From Mesolinea sp964536465 (GTDB lineage Bacteria; Chloroflexota; Anaerolineae; Anaerolineales; Anaerolineaceae), in contig CAZHXQ010000023.1 in NCBI GenBank assembly GCA_964536465.1, positions 1 to 23,170 of the forward strand: a stretch of 23,170 nucleotides of DNA. The letters run 5' to 3'. The translations under genes and the position numbers were made by a program. Shown here one piece after another: positions 14,526 through 22,380 of the stretch (position 1 is the first letter of the stretch; every line of letters begins with the position of its first letter). Below the pieces are notes generated by a model. The model did no database searches, had not been told where the DNA came from, and worked only from the letters and a program-made list of their open reading frames with translations.

Positions 14526-14873
14526 ATGTCAGACGAAAATAATTTTGGATCATTTGTAATGGGCTTTACAGTAGGCGCGCTAGCGGGCGCAGTTGCGTCT
14601 TTGCTTTTGGCACCCCAAACTGGTGAAGAAACCCGCCAGGTCATCAAGGAAAAGGCCATCGAGCTAAAAGATAAAGGGCAGGAATCCTACGAAGAGACCA
14701 AACGGCGCGCAGAAATGGCTTACGAAGATGCCATCCACAAAGCCGATGAACTCGCCAAAATCACCAAAGAAAAAGCCATGGAAGTGGTCGACAGTGCGAA
14801 GAAAACCACTGAACACGTCCTGGATAAAGCCTCCGACGCTGCGGAAGACGTCGCCGACGCCGCCAAAGCATAA
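14526..14873 (+). CDS. YtxH domain-containing protein, 115 aa
   Basis: AGAGGAGA lies just upstream of the ATG. A short glycine/alanine-rich hydrophobic segment (residues about 9-28, 'FVMGFTVGALAGAVASLLLA') followed by 'PQTGEETRQ' is the YtxH signature. The rest is a highly charged, Lys/Glu/Ala-rich long helix with 11-residue-like spacing, as in LEA/apolipophorin-like proteins. YtxH proteins are general-stress or envelope-associated in Bacillus; the biochemical role is unknown. Transcription ends at the hairpin just downstream. Confidence 0.88.
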   Translation: MSDENNFGSFVMGFTVGALAGAVASLLLAPQTGEETRQVIKEKAIELKDKGQESYEETKRRAEMAYEDAIHKADELAKITKEKAMEVVDSAKKTTEHVLDKASDAAEDVADAAKA

Positions 14874-14886
14874 CTTAACTTAACCA

Positions 14887-14919
14887 AACGGCAGGTCGTT
14901 GACCTGCCGTTATTTCTTT
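14887..14919 (+). terminator. Rho-independent terminator after the YtxH gene
   Basis: Eleven-bp perfect stem AACGGCAGGTC / GACCTGCCGTT with a GTT loop, then a T-rich tract (TTATTTCTTT). Confidence 0.88.
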
Positions 14920-15047
14920 ATGCCCATTTTCAGAACTTTTCTGGACGGTATCCTGCCAGTATTTTTATTTCGCAGGGTTCTGCTCGTTGAATTTACAGGG
15001 AGTACAACCGCTGACCAGTCAGTGTTCGGATTTTCCCGCCGTTTTCC

Positions 15048-15076
15048 TTGACGGATTAAATCCATCGTGATAGACT
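15048..15076 (+). promoter_or_regulatory. Promoter of tRNA-Asp
   Basis: TTGACG (15048-15053), 17-bp spacer, TAGACT (15071-15076), with the tRNA starting 11 bp after the -10 box. Confidence 0.65.
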
Positions 15077-15087
15077 TCTTGTTCTGT

Positions 15088-15161
15088 GGGGGCGTGGTGT
15101 AGTGGTCGAACATGCGGCCCTGTCAAGGCCGAGATCGCGGGTTCAAATCCCGTCGCTCCCG
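15088..15161 (+). tRNA. tRNA-Asp (anticodon GTC)
   Basis: Cloverleaf folded by eye: acceptor GGGGGCG with CGCTCCC, D stem GTGT/ACAT, anticodon stem CGGCC/GGCCG with loop CTGTCAA (anticodon GTC), T stem GCGGG/CCCGT around TTCAAAT, discriminator G. CCA is not encoded. It has its own promoter and terminator. Confidence 0.95.
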
Positions 15162-15167
15162 CTCACA

Positions 15168-15197
15168 AAAGACTCCTCTTACGAGGAGTCTTTTTTT
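15168..15197 (+). terminator. Rho-independent terminator of tRNA-Asp
   Basis: Eleven-bp stem AAAGACTCCTC / GAGGAGTCTTT with a TTAC loop and a T-run of seven (15191-15197). Its end touches the 3' end of the convergent MFS gene. Confidence 0.92.
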
Positions 15198-16527
15198 ATT
15201 GATTGATTCCCAGCTCTTCAGCCCGCCTCTTCATGAGAAGATGCTGTTTTTCCCTGTCTTTAGGGTAAGTAAAATAAAAACCGCTGAAGAGGATGGCGCA
15301 GATGATCCAGGGGATAGGGATAGTCCAGAACATTGCAGTTTGCAGGTCGATCTTATCGGCAATCAACCCAAAGATCAGGGCGACAATTGCCGCGAAACCA
15401 CTCTCTACAAAAGTGGTCATCGCGAACGCGGTCGAACGCAATTCTGGTGGGACCACCGCAGCCATCATAGGTTCTTTTGAGCCCTTACCGGGCCAACTGA
15501 TCAATAACCCGATAAAAAAACTGAAAGCTGTCAAAGCAGGGATGCTCCAGTTTTCAGTTCTGGTTAGCAGTATGATCGTCAGCGGAATGCCAAAGATCAC
15601 CGACATCTGCCCGATGAACGCGCGCCCATATCTGGGACTTTTCTGTTCGGCCCAATCGCCAATAATGCCTCCCATAACGTTGCTGATGGCTGTTCCAACC
15701 AGCATGATCCCAAAAACAATGGGTGCTTGTTGGGTGCTTAAACCCCGTTCTTCTACCAACCAGAGGATCAGGAAGGCGCCCATGATCACCCATGGCATCG
15801 AACCAGCTAATCCTTGCAGGATGGCCACCCGAATGGTCGGGATTCTCAAAACTCTCAGCAGGTCCTCAACCTGAATTTTATATTTCTCAGCCTGAGCCTG
15901 AGTGAGCTGTCCCTTCATTTCGGGCTCAGATTGTCCGCGGATCGGTTCCTTGACAACCAGGAGGATGATGACGCCAGAAATGATACTGGCCAACCCGAGG
16001 ATGATAAAGCCCCAGCGCCAGAGATCAGGTGTAGCCAGGCTGCCCAAACCCATCGTAAAAACGATGATTCCCAGGATACCTACCCCTTCCAGATAGCCAA
16101 GCATGCGTCCCCGGATAGTGGGCGCGAAGGTGTCTGCCATGATCGAGAATGTGGCCGGCATCAGGCAGCCCAGCCCAATCCCCGAAATCACTCGCACGAC
16201 AATCAACTGACTGAAATTTTGTGTCAATCCCACCAGAATCGTCCAGATACCCCAAAAGCCGGTGCCCCAAAAGAGAACCTTCTTGCGCGAATATCTGTCT
16301 GCCATGTAGCCCCAGAATGGGGAGCTCAGCGCCTGGAGCAAGCTGCGAACAAATGTAATCCAGGCCAGGTTGCCAATGCTCAAATTCCAAATCTGGCGCA
16401 AGACCGGGCTGAAAATAGACATGGCCTGCGCTTCGCCCTGATCAACAAAATAGCCAGTGGAAAGAGCCATTAGATTCTTGAACTTATACGGTTGTTTTTT
16501 TGGGGAGGGGGATTGCGGTGTTTTCAT
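15196..16527 (-). CDS. Major facilitator superfamily transporter, 443 aa
   Basis: The ATG at 16527 is preferred (AGGAG three bases upstream); the frame also allows a GTG at 16563 (455 aa, with AAGGA about 10 bp upstream). Twelve hydrophobic helices are visible. MFS motif A 'GYMADRYSRKKVLFWG' lies between helices 2 and 3, and 'VVKEPIRGQSEPE' opens a cytoplasmic loop of about 45 residues between the two six-helix halves. The opening 'STGYFVDQGEAQAMSIFSPV' is of the Spinster-like/general sugar-phosphate-porter kind. The substrate cannot be read from the sequence. It is divergent from the GH31 glycosidase gene; a link such as sugar uptake is possible but not shown. Confidence 0.9.
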   Translation of the reverse strand: MKTPQSPSPKKQPYKFKNLMALSTGYFVDQGEAQAMSIFSPVLRQIWNLSIGNLAWITFVRSLLQALSSPFWGYMADRYSRKKVLFWGTGFWGIWTILVGLTQNFSQLIVVRVISGIGLGCLMPATFSIMADTFAPTIRGRMLGYLEGVGILGIIVFTMGLGSLATPDLWRWGFIILGLASIISGVIILLVVKEPIRGQSEPEMKGQLTQAQAEKYKIQVEDLLRVLRIPTIRVAILQGLAGSMPWVIMGAFLILWLVEERGLSTQQAPIVFGIMLVGTAISNVMGGIIGDWAEQKSPRYGRAFIGQMSVIFGIPLTIILLTRTENWSIPALTAFSFFIGLLISWPGKGSKEPMMAAVVPPELRSTAFAMTTFVESGFAAIVALIFGLIADKIDLQTAMFWTIPIPWIICAILFSGFYFTYPKDREKQHLLMKRRAEELGINQ

Positions 16528-16667
16528 ACGCTCCTGACAATCGATTTTGGCTGATTTTAACACTCAATTTGTCCTTGCTGGAAAATTGGTGCTGATAATC
16601 TCACAAAATGCCACCACAATCGTGATGTTCCGGTAAAATTTGGATACCAATTACCGAAGGATGAGGT

Positions 16668-19133
16668 ATGAGTAACATAAAACCACCATTCGCACCCCTT
16701 GCTGCCCCCGAAGCGATCGTCCGCTCCGACAAGGCACGTTTCACGCTTCTGACCAGCCGTTTGATCCGGATGGAACTTGACCCTCAGGGTCTCTTTGAAG
16801 ACAGAGCCAGTCTTACCTACTGGTACCGACAGCAGCCTGTCCCAAACTTCACGGTCAACAGAACGGATGGATGGCTGACCATCGAGACAGAAGACCTGAC
16901 ACTGCATTTTTATGAGAATAACCGCTTTCATTGGCGCGATCTTTGGATTGAATTGAAAAAAAGTGGGCAACACTGGCGCTACGGCGATCGCGATTACTCT
17001 AATCTGGGCGGAACTATCCGCACACTTGATAGCGCCAACGGGCCTGTCCCACTTGGCAAGGGGTTGGTATCACGCTCTGGCTGGTCACTGGTGGATGATA
17101 GCGTCAACCTGGTGCTTGACGAGAATGATTGGCCCATTTCGAGGGATAAGTCACTGGACTACAAAGACCTCTACTTTTATGGCTACGCGCAAAATTACCT
17201 TGCGGCTATTCAAGATCATCAGCTAATTTCTGGCAAACCAAACCTGTTGCCGCGCTGGTCGCTGGGAAATTGGTGGAGCCGTTATTGGGCTTACTCGGCT
17301 GATGACCTGAAGCAGTTGATGGACGAATTCCAGTCGCGCCAGGTGCCACTCTCGGTCTGCATCGTTGATATGGACTGGCACAAAACCATAACTGGCAACA
17401 CCTCATCCGGTTGGACAGGCTACTCCTGGAATCGAGAACTCTTCCCCGACCCGGAAGGGTTCATTGCCAGCTTGCACGACAAAAGTCTAAAGACCGCGCT
17501 CAATCTGCACCCCGCTGAGGGCGTGCATAATCACGAAGACCGATACCCAGAGATGGCTAAGCGCATGGGTAAAGACCCTGCAATCGGCGAGCCCATTTCT
17601 TTCGATATCGCCGATCCCACCTTTGCCCAGGCCTACTTTGAAGTCCTCCATCACCCCCTCGAGAAGCAGGGCATCGATTTTTGGTGGCTTGACTGGCAGC
17701 AGGGCAGCCGCTCAAAAATTCAAGGTCTCGACCCGCTCTTCTGGCTAAATCACCTCCATTACTATGATCAGGGCAGGACGGCTGAAAAACGTCCATTTAT
17801 CTTCTCTCGTTGGCCAGGGATGGGTGGGCAGCGCTATCCCATCGGTTTCTCAGGTGACTCGGTGGTCAGTTGGGCCAGCCTGGCTTTTCAGCCTGAAATG
17901 ACCGCGACCGCATCTAACGTCGCCTACGGCTGGTGGAGTCACGATATCGGGGGTCATTGTGAAGGGGTCGAAGAGGCTGAGCTCTATTTACGCTGGGTGC
18001 AGTTTGGGGTTTTCAGCCCCATTTTCAGGCTGCACTCCACCAATAACGAGTTCATCGAACGCCTTCCCTGGGGTTATGACCTGGACACCTTCCAGCATGC
18101 CCGCTATGCCATGCAGTTTAGGCACAAGCTGCTCCCTTTCATCTACACCGCAAATGAACGAAATGCCCGCAGCGGTCAACCAATCGTTTTGCCTATGTAT
18201 TATTCCTGGCCGGGCAGCGAAGACGCATACGCTTGCCCGGGGCAATACAGCTTTGGTCAAACCATGCTGGTGGCCCCGGTCACCACTCCCATCGATCCAA
18301 TGACCGGCTTTGCTCGCCACCTGGTCTGGCTGCCAGAAGGTAACTGGACTCACTTCTTTACTAGCGAGTCTTTTCAGGGTGGTTTCTGGCACAGCCTCTA
18401 CTGCGGCCAGGGCGATATCCCCGTCTTCTTACCTGACGGAGCGATCGTCCCCCTGAATGCTGACCCAGTCGCAAACGGGGTTGCTCTGCCCCGAGGCTTT
18501 GACGTCAGGGTTTTTGCCGGAGCATTCGGAGAGTACGATCTTTATGAGGACGCGGGTGAAGGTCAGGCTTATCTGCAAGGAGAATTCTGCCGAACGCTGC
18601 TAACACAGTCGCTGGAGCAAGACAAACTGCGAATAATCAAGCAAGCCACGCGAGGGAGTTTTGCGGAGCATCTGCCCGACAGGAGCTGGAAATTTGAAAT
18701 CATCGCCATTTCAGAACCTGACCGTGCGCTTGCTTTTCTGGACGATGTCCAGATTCCCATCACAACTGCTTACGACAGCGAGCGTAAAAGCCTGGCAACT
18801 GAGACAATTGCCTGCCCAAATGGTTCAAAACTGGAAATCATCCTGGAAGGTGTGCGGCAGGAAAAACGCGCAACTACTCCCGTCGAGAAGGTCCACCGGT
18901 TAATCCGGCGGGCAAAAATGCCTTCCTTGTTAAAACAACAATTTATGCGCAGACTGCCTGAATTTTTAGCCAATCCTTTCAGTATGTTTGACGTCGCGCA
19001 TAACTTTAGCCGAAGCCAACTTCTGGCGATAGTTGAATGTCTGGTGCCTGCCAGTCAAAATAAACCAGCGCGGGATATTGACAGCGCTTTTGAGGCATTG
19101 CTGAAAAATTTAAGGAATCTGGGAGCCAGTTGA
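16668..19133 (+). CDS. Glycoside hydrolase family 31 (alpha-glucosidase/alpha-xylosidase type), 821 aa
   Basis: Preceded by AAGGATGAGG. An N-terminal beta-sandwich (about 1-200) leads into a (beta/alpha)8 barrel. D342 in 'FWWLDWQQG' is the expected nucleophile and D397 in 'FSGDSVVSW' the expected acid/base. 'NVAYGWWSHDIGGHCEG' and 'RWVQFGVFSPIFRLHST' are strong GH31 barrel motifs. C-terminal beta domains follow ('GEYDLYEDAGEGQAYLQGEF', DUF5110-like), then an extra helical, basic stretch of 83 residues (739-821) that I do not recognise. GH31 enzymes cleave non-reducing terminal alpha-glycosides with retention; the sugar is not determined here. No signal peptide, so probably cytoplasmic. The 3' end overlaps the convergent tatB-like gene by 24 bp. 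Confidence 0.95.
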   Translation: MSNIKPPFAPLAAPEAIVRSDKARFTLLTSRLIRMELDPQGLFEDRASLTYWYRQQPVPNFTVNRTDGWLTIETEDLTLHFYENNRFHWRDLWIELKKSGQHWRYGDRDYSNLGGTIRTLDSANGPVPLGKGLVSRSGWSLVDDSVNLVLDENDWPISRDKSLDYKDLYFYGYAQNYLAAIQDHQLISGKPNLLPRWSLGNWWSRYWAYSADDLKQLMDEFQSRQVPLSVCIVDMDWHKTITGNTSSGWTGYSWNRELFPDPEGFIASLHDKSLKTALNLHPAEGVHNHEDRYPEMAKRMGKDPAIGEPISFDIADPTFAQAYFEVLHHPLEKQGIDFWWLDWQQGSRSKIQGLDPLFWLNHLHYYDQGRTAEKRPFIFSRWPGMGGQRYPIGFSGDSVVSWASLAFQPEMTATASNVAYGWWSHDIGGHCEGVEEAELYLRWVQFGVFSPIFRLHSTNNEFIERLPWGYDLDTFQHARYAMQFRHKLLPFIYTANERNARSGQPIVLPMYYSWPGSEDAYACPGQYSFGQTMLVAPVTTPIDPMTGFARHLVWLPEGNWTHFFTSESFQGGFWHSLYCGQGDIPVFLPDGAIVPLNADPVANGVALPRGFDVRVFAGAFGEYDLYEDAGEGQAYLQGEFCRTLLTQSLEQDKLRIIKQATRGSFAEHLPDRSWKFEIIAISEPDRALAFLDDVQIPITTAYDSERKSLATETIACPNGSKLEIILEGVRQEKRATTPVEKVHRLIRRAKMPSLLKQQFMRRLPEFLANPFSMFDVAHNFSRSQLLAIVECLVPASQNKPARDIDSAFEALLKNLRNLGAS

Positions 19134-19451
19134 TACGGGCGGATCAGGCTTTTCGCTCTCCGATTCTTCCATCGGAATAATGGAAGGTTTCTGCGGATCA
19201 ATGGTCTGATCCTTTTGCTGTTGGACATGAGGGGGAAGATCCAGCAAGCTTTCATCGAAAATCTTTCGGGGATATCGGCGAATTTCATCAGTTGTCTGAA
19301 CCACCTCCCGAAAAAGTTGGTCACGGCTTAATTTTCGGATCCAGCTGCCAAGGTCTCGTCCGGTTTTTACCAATTTTCCAGGGCCAAGCACAATGAATGC
19401 CAGAATTAAGATCAAGGCTATTTCCATCCAGCCTAGATTTAAGAATTCCAT
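19110..19451 (-). CDS. tatB: Sec-independent translocase TatB-like (TatA/B family), 113 aa
   Basis: A short N-terminus, one membrane helix (about 8-22) and the hinge 'VLGPGKLVKTGRDLGSWIRK', followed by an amphipathic helix and a long acidic/proline-rich tail. 'GWMEIALILILAFIVLGPGK' has the early Glu and the Gly-Pro hinge of TatB, and lacks the FG hinge of TatA. It is third in the tatC-tatA-tatB-like row, 3 bp after tatA. It would act with TatC in binding twin-arginine signal peptides. TatA/TatB assignment from sequence alone is imperfect. Confidence 0.8.
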   Translation of the reverse strand: MEFLNLGWMEIALILILAFIVLGPGKLVKTGRDLGSWIRKLSRDQLFREVVQTTDEIRRYPRKIFDESLLDLPPHVQQQKDQTIDPQKPSIIPMEESESEKPDPPVSTGSQIP

Positions 19452-19454
19452 ATT

Positions 19455-19652
19455 TTATTCCTGAGTTTGATCGTCAGTTGTTGTCTTCTCTTCACCAGGT
19501 TGTTCAGTTTCAATTTTGCCGCTCAGGCCCTCTTTGAAGGCCCTGATGCCAGAACCAAGTTCCCCTCCGATTTTTGAAATTCTACCTACGCCAAAAATCA
19601 GCAGAAGGATCAGCGCGATCACAACGATCTCTGGTAATTGCAAACTACCCAT
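19455..19652 (-). CDS. tatA: Sec-independent translocase protein TatA, 65 aa
   Basis: Typical TatA layout: membrane helix 'IVVIALILLLIFGVGRISKI' with the FG hinge, amphipathic helix 'GGELGSGIRAFKEGL', and a short Glu/Thr/Gln-rich tail. The length is in the usual 60-90 range. TatA oligomers form the passage for folded proteins. It lies 2 bp after the tatC stop. Confidence 0.93.
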   Translation of the reverse strand: MGSLQLPEIVVIALILLLIFGVGRISKIGGELGSGIRAFKEGLSGKIETEQPGEEKTTTDDQTQE

Positions 19653-19654
19653 AG

Positions 19655-20386
19655 TTACTCCTTATCGCTCTCCGCTGGCGCAGGCTTGCTGGCCAGGGCG
19701 GAAAGTAAAATGCTTAACAAATATAATACAGAAAGCGGTAACATGAAAATTAACATGTTAATTGGATCGCCAGTCGGTGTAATGACAGCTGCCAATACCG
19801 CAATGACGACAATCGCCACACGCCAACCCTTGATCAATAACCTCGGGGTGACAATGCCAACTTTTGTCAGCACGAAAAACACCAGGGGGAGTTGAAAACT
19901 TACCCCGATCCAAAACAGAATATTGGTCGTAAAACTGATGTAGGATTTCAACCGGATGCTGGTGGTGACCTTAAGGATCTCCTGAAAAAACCCCAGTGAG
20001 GCTGGCAGCATAACCAGATAGGCAAAGGCCACGCCAGCGAGGAAGAGCAGTACCGCAAATGGAAGGGCGATGTAAATGCCTTTGCGCTCCTTTGGCTTCA
20101 AGCCTTTGCTGACGAAGCGCAACAACTGAAAAACAATCCAGGGTAAGGCAAGGATTACCCCACCCAGCAAGGCAACCCGCATATAGACTGCCATAGTTTC
20201 GGTAACTTCAATCGCCTGCAGGTTTTGCAAGCCGCCAATTGGACGGGCCAGGAAATCGAGAATTGGATTCACGAAAAAAACAGCGGCAATCACTCCAACC
20301 ACCAGGCCAAGTAAAGACCATAACAAAGTCAGACGTAGTTCTTCAAGGTGGTCTGAGAGTGGTAATTTTTCTGTCATGCTTTCCAT
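19655..20386 (-). CDS. tatC: Sec-independent translocase protein TatC, 243 aa
   Basis: Six membrane helices. The conserved N-terminal 'LSDHLEELRLTLLWSL' is the TatC signature that helps bind the twin-arginine motif; 'FYQ/FQ-like' 'LPWIVFQLLRFVSKGLKPKE' and 'AVITPTGDPINMLIFMLPLS' in the last helices are also typical. The start is either ATG 20386 or the in-frame ATG at 20377, which gives the more usual 'MTEKLPLSDHLEELR'; neither has a strong Shine-Dalgarno. It is first in a compact operon with tatA and tatB-like, a complete Tat set. Confidence 0.95.
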   Translation of the reverse strand: MESMTEKLPLSDHLEELRLTLLWSLLGLVVGVIAAVFFVNPILDFLARPIGGLQNLQAIEVTETMAVYMRVALLGGVILALPWIVFQLLRFVSKGLKPKERKGIYIALPFAVLLFLAGVAFAYLVMLPASLGFFQEILKVTTSIRLKSYISFTTNILFWIGVSFQLPLVFFVLTKVGIVTPRLLIKGWRVAIVVIAVLAAVITPTGDPINMLIFMLPLSVLYLLSILLSALASKPAPAESDKE

Positions 20387-20508
20387 GTCGGGGTTAGTCC
20401 CACCGAGGTCCTTCTCAAGCCTGGTTCAACCGAAAACCTGGAGTCCCTCTAAAAGGAATCCCTGTAAAATTTGAATACCTTGTTTTTGTTCGACGTAACC
20501 TATTTGGC

Positions 20509-21243
20509 TCATAAGATGATTCTTCTAAAGCGCTCAATATACTGCAGTCCATCCCCCGATTGCGCTTGCCGGAAGCATTCCATGCGTTGCAGGAAAGTTT
20601 CCGTCTCGCCAATCTGAGAGACATGCTTTAGCAGCGCATCCAGTCTTAACTGCCAGTTTTGGGTGACATCCATCTCAAAATTTGCTTCAAGCGGCAGGCT
20701 GAGCCAGAGTTCTTTAACCTGGTGCGGATCCAATCCTTCTTCCAGCAGATCAGGATAAAAAGCCGGGTTTCCCGCCGCAGGGAAGATGGCATCAATCACA
20801 ATCTGTCCGGCAGCGCGATGGTCAGGATGATTGAGGCGTCCCCACTGGTAGAGTAAGAGCGGGTCACAGCTGACGACCACGTCGGGTCGCAGCCTTCTGA
20901 TCTCCCTGGTTACTTTTTTGCGCGTTTCCAGGTCTGGCACCAAAAACCCGTCCTGAAAATCGAGGAAGAAGATATCCCTCACACCCAGTGTTCTGGCGGC
21001 GTTGCTCTGCTCGTGAATTCTGACCTCTTCAAGCTTTTCGGAATCTGGAAATTCAGGGCTGACACCCCTCTGACCTTTGGTGAGCAGCAGATAGCTGACA
21101 TTGTGGCCTTGTTTGACCAACGCAGCAATCGTGCCGCCCAGGAAAAACTCGGGATCATCCGGATGGGCAAGAATAACCAGAATATCCATCGGGTCCTGCC
21201 ATGGGGGGAATACTTGCGGGTTAATTGCCCTTGCCTGCATCAT
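20509..21243 (-). CDS. PIG-L family (LmbE-like) deacetylase, 244 aa
   Basis: 'ILVILAHPDDPEFFLGGTIA' near the start carries the zinc-binding His27, Asp29 and the catalytic-region Asp30; 'LNHPDHRAAGQ' provides the later His ligand. This is the PIG-L/LmbE fold, which removes N-acetyl groups from sugars such as GlcNAc conjugates (MshB, BshB and others). The substrate is not assigned. The start is uncertain: ATG 21243/21240 overlaps the ricT end by about 20 bp and keeps 'PPWQDP', a stretch I believe common before this motif; ATG 21189, after an AGGAC, would begin at 'MDILVILAHPDD'. The gene follows ricT in the same direction. Confidence 0.88.
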   Translation of the reverse strand: MMQARAINPQVFPPWQDPMDILVILAHPDDPEFFLGGTIAALVKQGHNVSYLLLTKGQRGVSPEFPDSEKLEEVRIHEQSNAARTLGVRDIFFLDFQDGFLVPDLETRKKVTREIRRLRPDVVVSCDPLLLYQWGRLNHPDHRAAGQIVIDAIFPAAGNPAFYPDLLEEGLDPHQVKELWLSLPLEANFEMDVTQNWQLRLDALLKHVSQIGETETFLQRMECFRQAQSGDGLQYIERFRRIIL

Positions 21244-22366
21244 TATTCGCTTTGTTATCGTTCCTCGGGGTCCGCTTTCCTCTCCTTGAAGAAGAACGCC
21301 CTCTGCCACCCCTTTTTTGAGAACTCAAATTATCTTTCCCCGTGTCTGTCTTGGTCGAGCCTTCTTGCGCTTTTGCCTTTGCTTGACCAGATCGGTTCTT
21401 ACTTGAGCGCGACCTGCCGCGAGAGGGTTCAGAGCGAGCATCACGACTTTTTGGTGGGCTGCCCACGTTGTCAAAACGAACCATTTCCACGTCACTGTCG
21501 CTCGAACTGCTTTCCTCATACGCGGGTATGACCGGAACCTGCTCTGTCATTTTACCGGTTTCAAGTTCAGTCCGTGTGATCTCACGCCTGCCAATTTCAG
21601 GGATATCGACAATTACCGAATCAGTCAAAGGTAAAACCTGGAGAACCCGGCCCTCACCCAACGGGGTTTGAACGGTCTTTTTCTGCTTTGGAAGCAGTTT
21701 GCGGGCTTCTTCATAAAGGTCATGCTCATAAGCCAAACAGCACCGTAAACGCCCGCAAATACCGGTGATTTCCGATGGTGACAGCGATACGTTCTGAGAC
21801 TTGGCCATTCGGATCGAGATCGAGCTGAATTCGGTCAAGAACCTTGAGCAGCAGCGCTTTTCGATACCACAAGCCCCCAAACCCGAAATCTCTTTAGCCA
21901 CGTCTCTGGGGCCCACCTGGCGGATTTCGAGCCTGGTATCAGGGTACATGGGCGCGGCCTCACGAATAAAACTGCGCATGTTGAAATCCGATGAATTTTC
22001 ATAACTTAAGAAAAGCGTCAGACGGCTGGAATCGAAAGAGTATTCCGCATCGATAGCTTTGACACCACCATACCTGGAATTTTCGAGGAAGTTGGCAGCC
22101 TTTTCAACAGCCTCGGCTTCCTTTTCTTTGATCATATCGCGCAGAATCAGGTCACGAGGAGTGGCCTTTCGCTCGACGGTTTGAACTTCCTGCTGGTGGT
22201 CAGAAGCAACAACCTGGTCGGTGGTCACTTTACCAATCTGTTTTCCACGGGCAGTATTGACAATCACATAATCGTCAGTTTCTACAACCATATCTTCAGG
22301 CAAAGCAAAATGGTAGGTTTTTCCTACAGGCTTAAATTGAACTCCTATGAGTTTTTGTCCAGGCAT
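21221..22366 (-). CDS. ricT: PSP1 domain protein RicT (YaaT-like) with long basic tail, 381 aa
   Basis: The PSP1 core (about 1-275) shows 'GACGIEKRCC' (Cys166, 172, 173), 'RMAKSQNVSLSPSEITGICG' and 'GRLRCCLAYE' (Cys204, 209, 210), the cysteine pattern of Bacillus YaaT/RicT. RicT forms a complex with RicA and RicF carrying two [4Fe-4S] clusters that supports RNase Y-dependent mRNA maturation; partner genes are not in this window. The last roughly 100 residues are a Ser/Arg/Lys/Gly-rich disordered tail, longer than in the roughly 275-residue Bacillus protein and possibly RNA-binding. It starts 14 bp after the mrp stop without a good Shine-Dalgarno; a TATAAT lies just upstream (22380-22375), so an internal leaderless start is possible. 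Confidence 0.92.
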   Translation of the reverse strand: MPGQKLIGVQFKPVGKTYHFALPEDMVVETDDYVIVNTARGKQIGKVTTDQVVASDHQQEVQTVERKATPRDLILRDMIKEKEAEAVEKAANFLENSRYGGVKAIDAEYSFDSSRLTLFLSYENSSDFNMRSFIREAAPMYPDTRLEIRQVGPRDVAKEISGLGACGIEKRCCSRFLTEFSSISIRMAKSQNVSLSPSEITGICGRLRCCLAYEHDLYEEARKLLPKQKKTVQTPLGEGRVLQVLPLTDSVIVDIPEIGRREITRTELETGKMTEQVPVIPAYEESSSSDSDVEMVRFDNVGSPPKSRDARSEPSRGRSRSSKNRSGQAKAKAQEGSTKTDTGKDNLSSQKRGGRGRSSSRRGKRTPRNDNKANNDAGKGN

Positions 22367-22380
22367 AATCTTTAATTATA

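Noticed and set aside
14910..15113. Minus-strand ORF of 67 aa between the YtxH terminator and tRNA-Asp
   Set aside because: It overlaps the tRNA, its promoter and the terminator, has no ribosome binding site I can support, and shows no recognisable motif.
15814..16473. Plus-strand ORF of 219 aa opposite the MFS transporter
   Set aside because: Composition is that of an antisense shadow, no Shine-Dalgarno, and the MFS frame on the other strand is clearly the coding one.
17179..17193. TATGGCTACGCGCA inside the GH31 gene, matching the start of the repeat core
   Set aside because: It encodes a conserved-looking part of the enzyme (FYGYAQNY), is in another frame and lacks the ATTAATTT half of the core; taken as chance.
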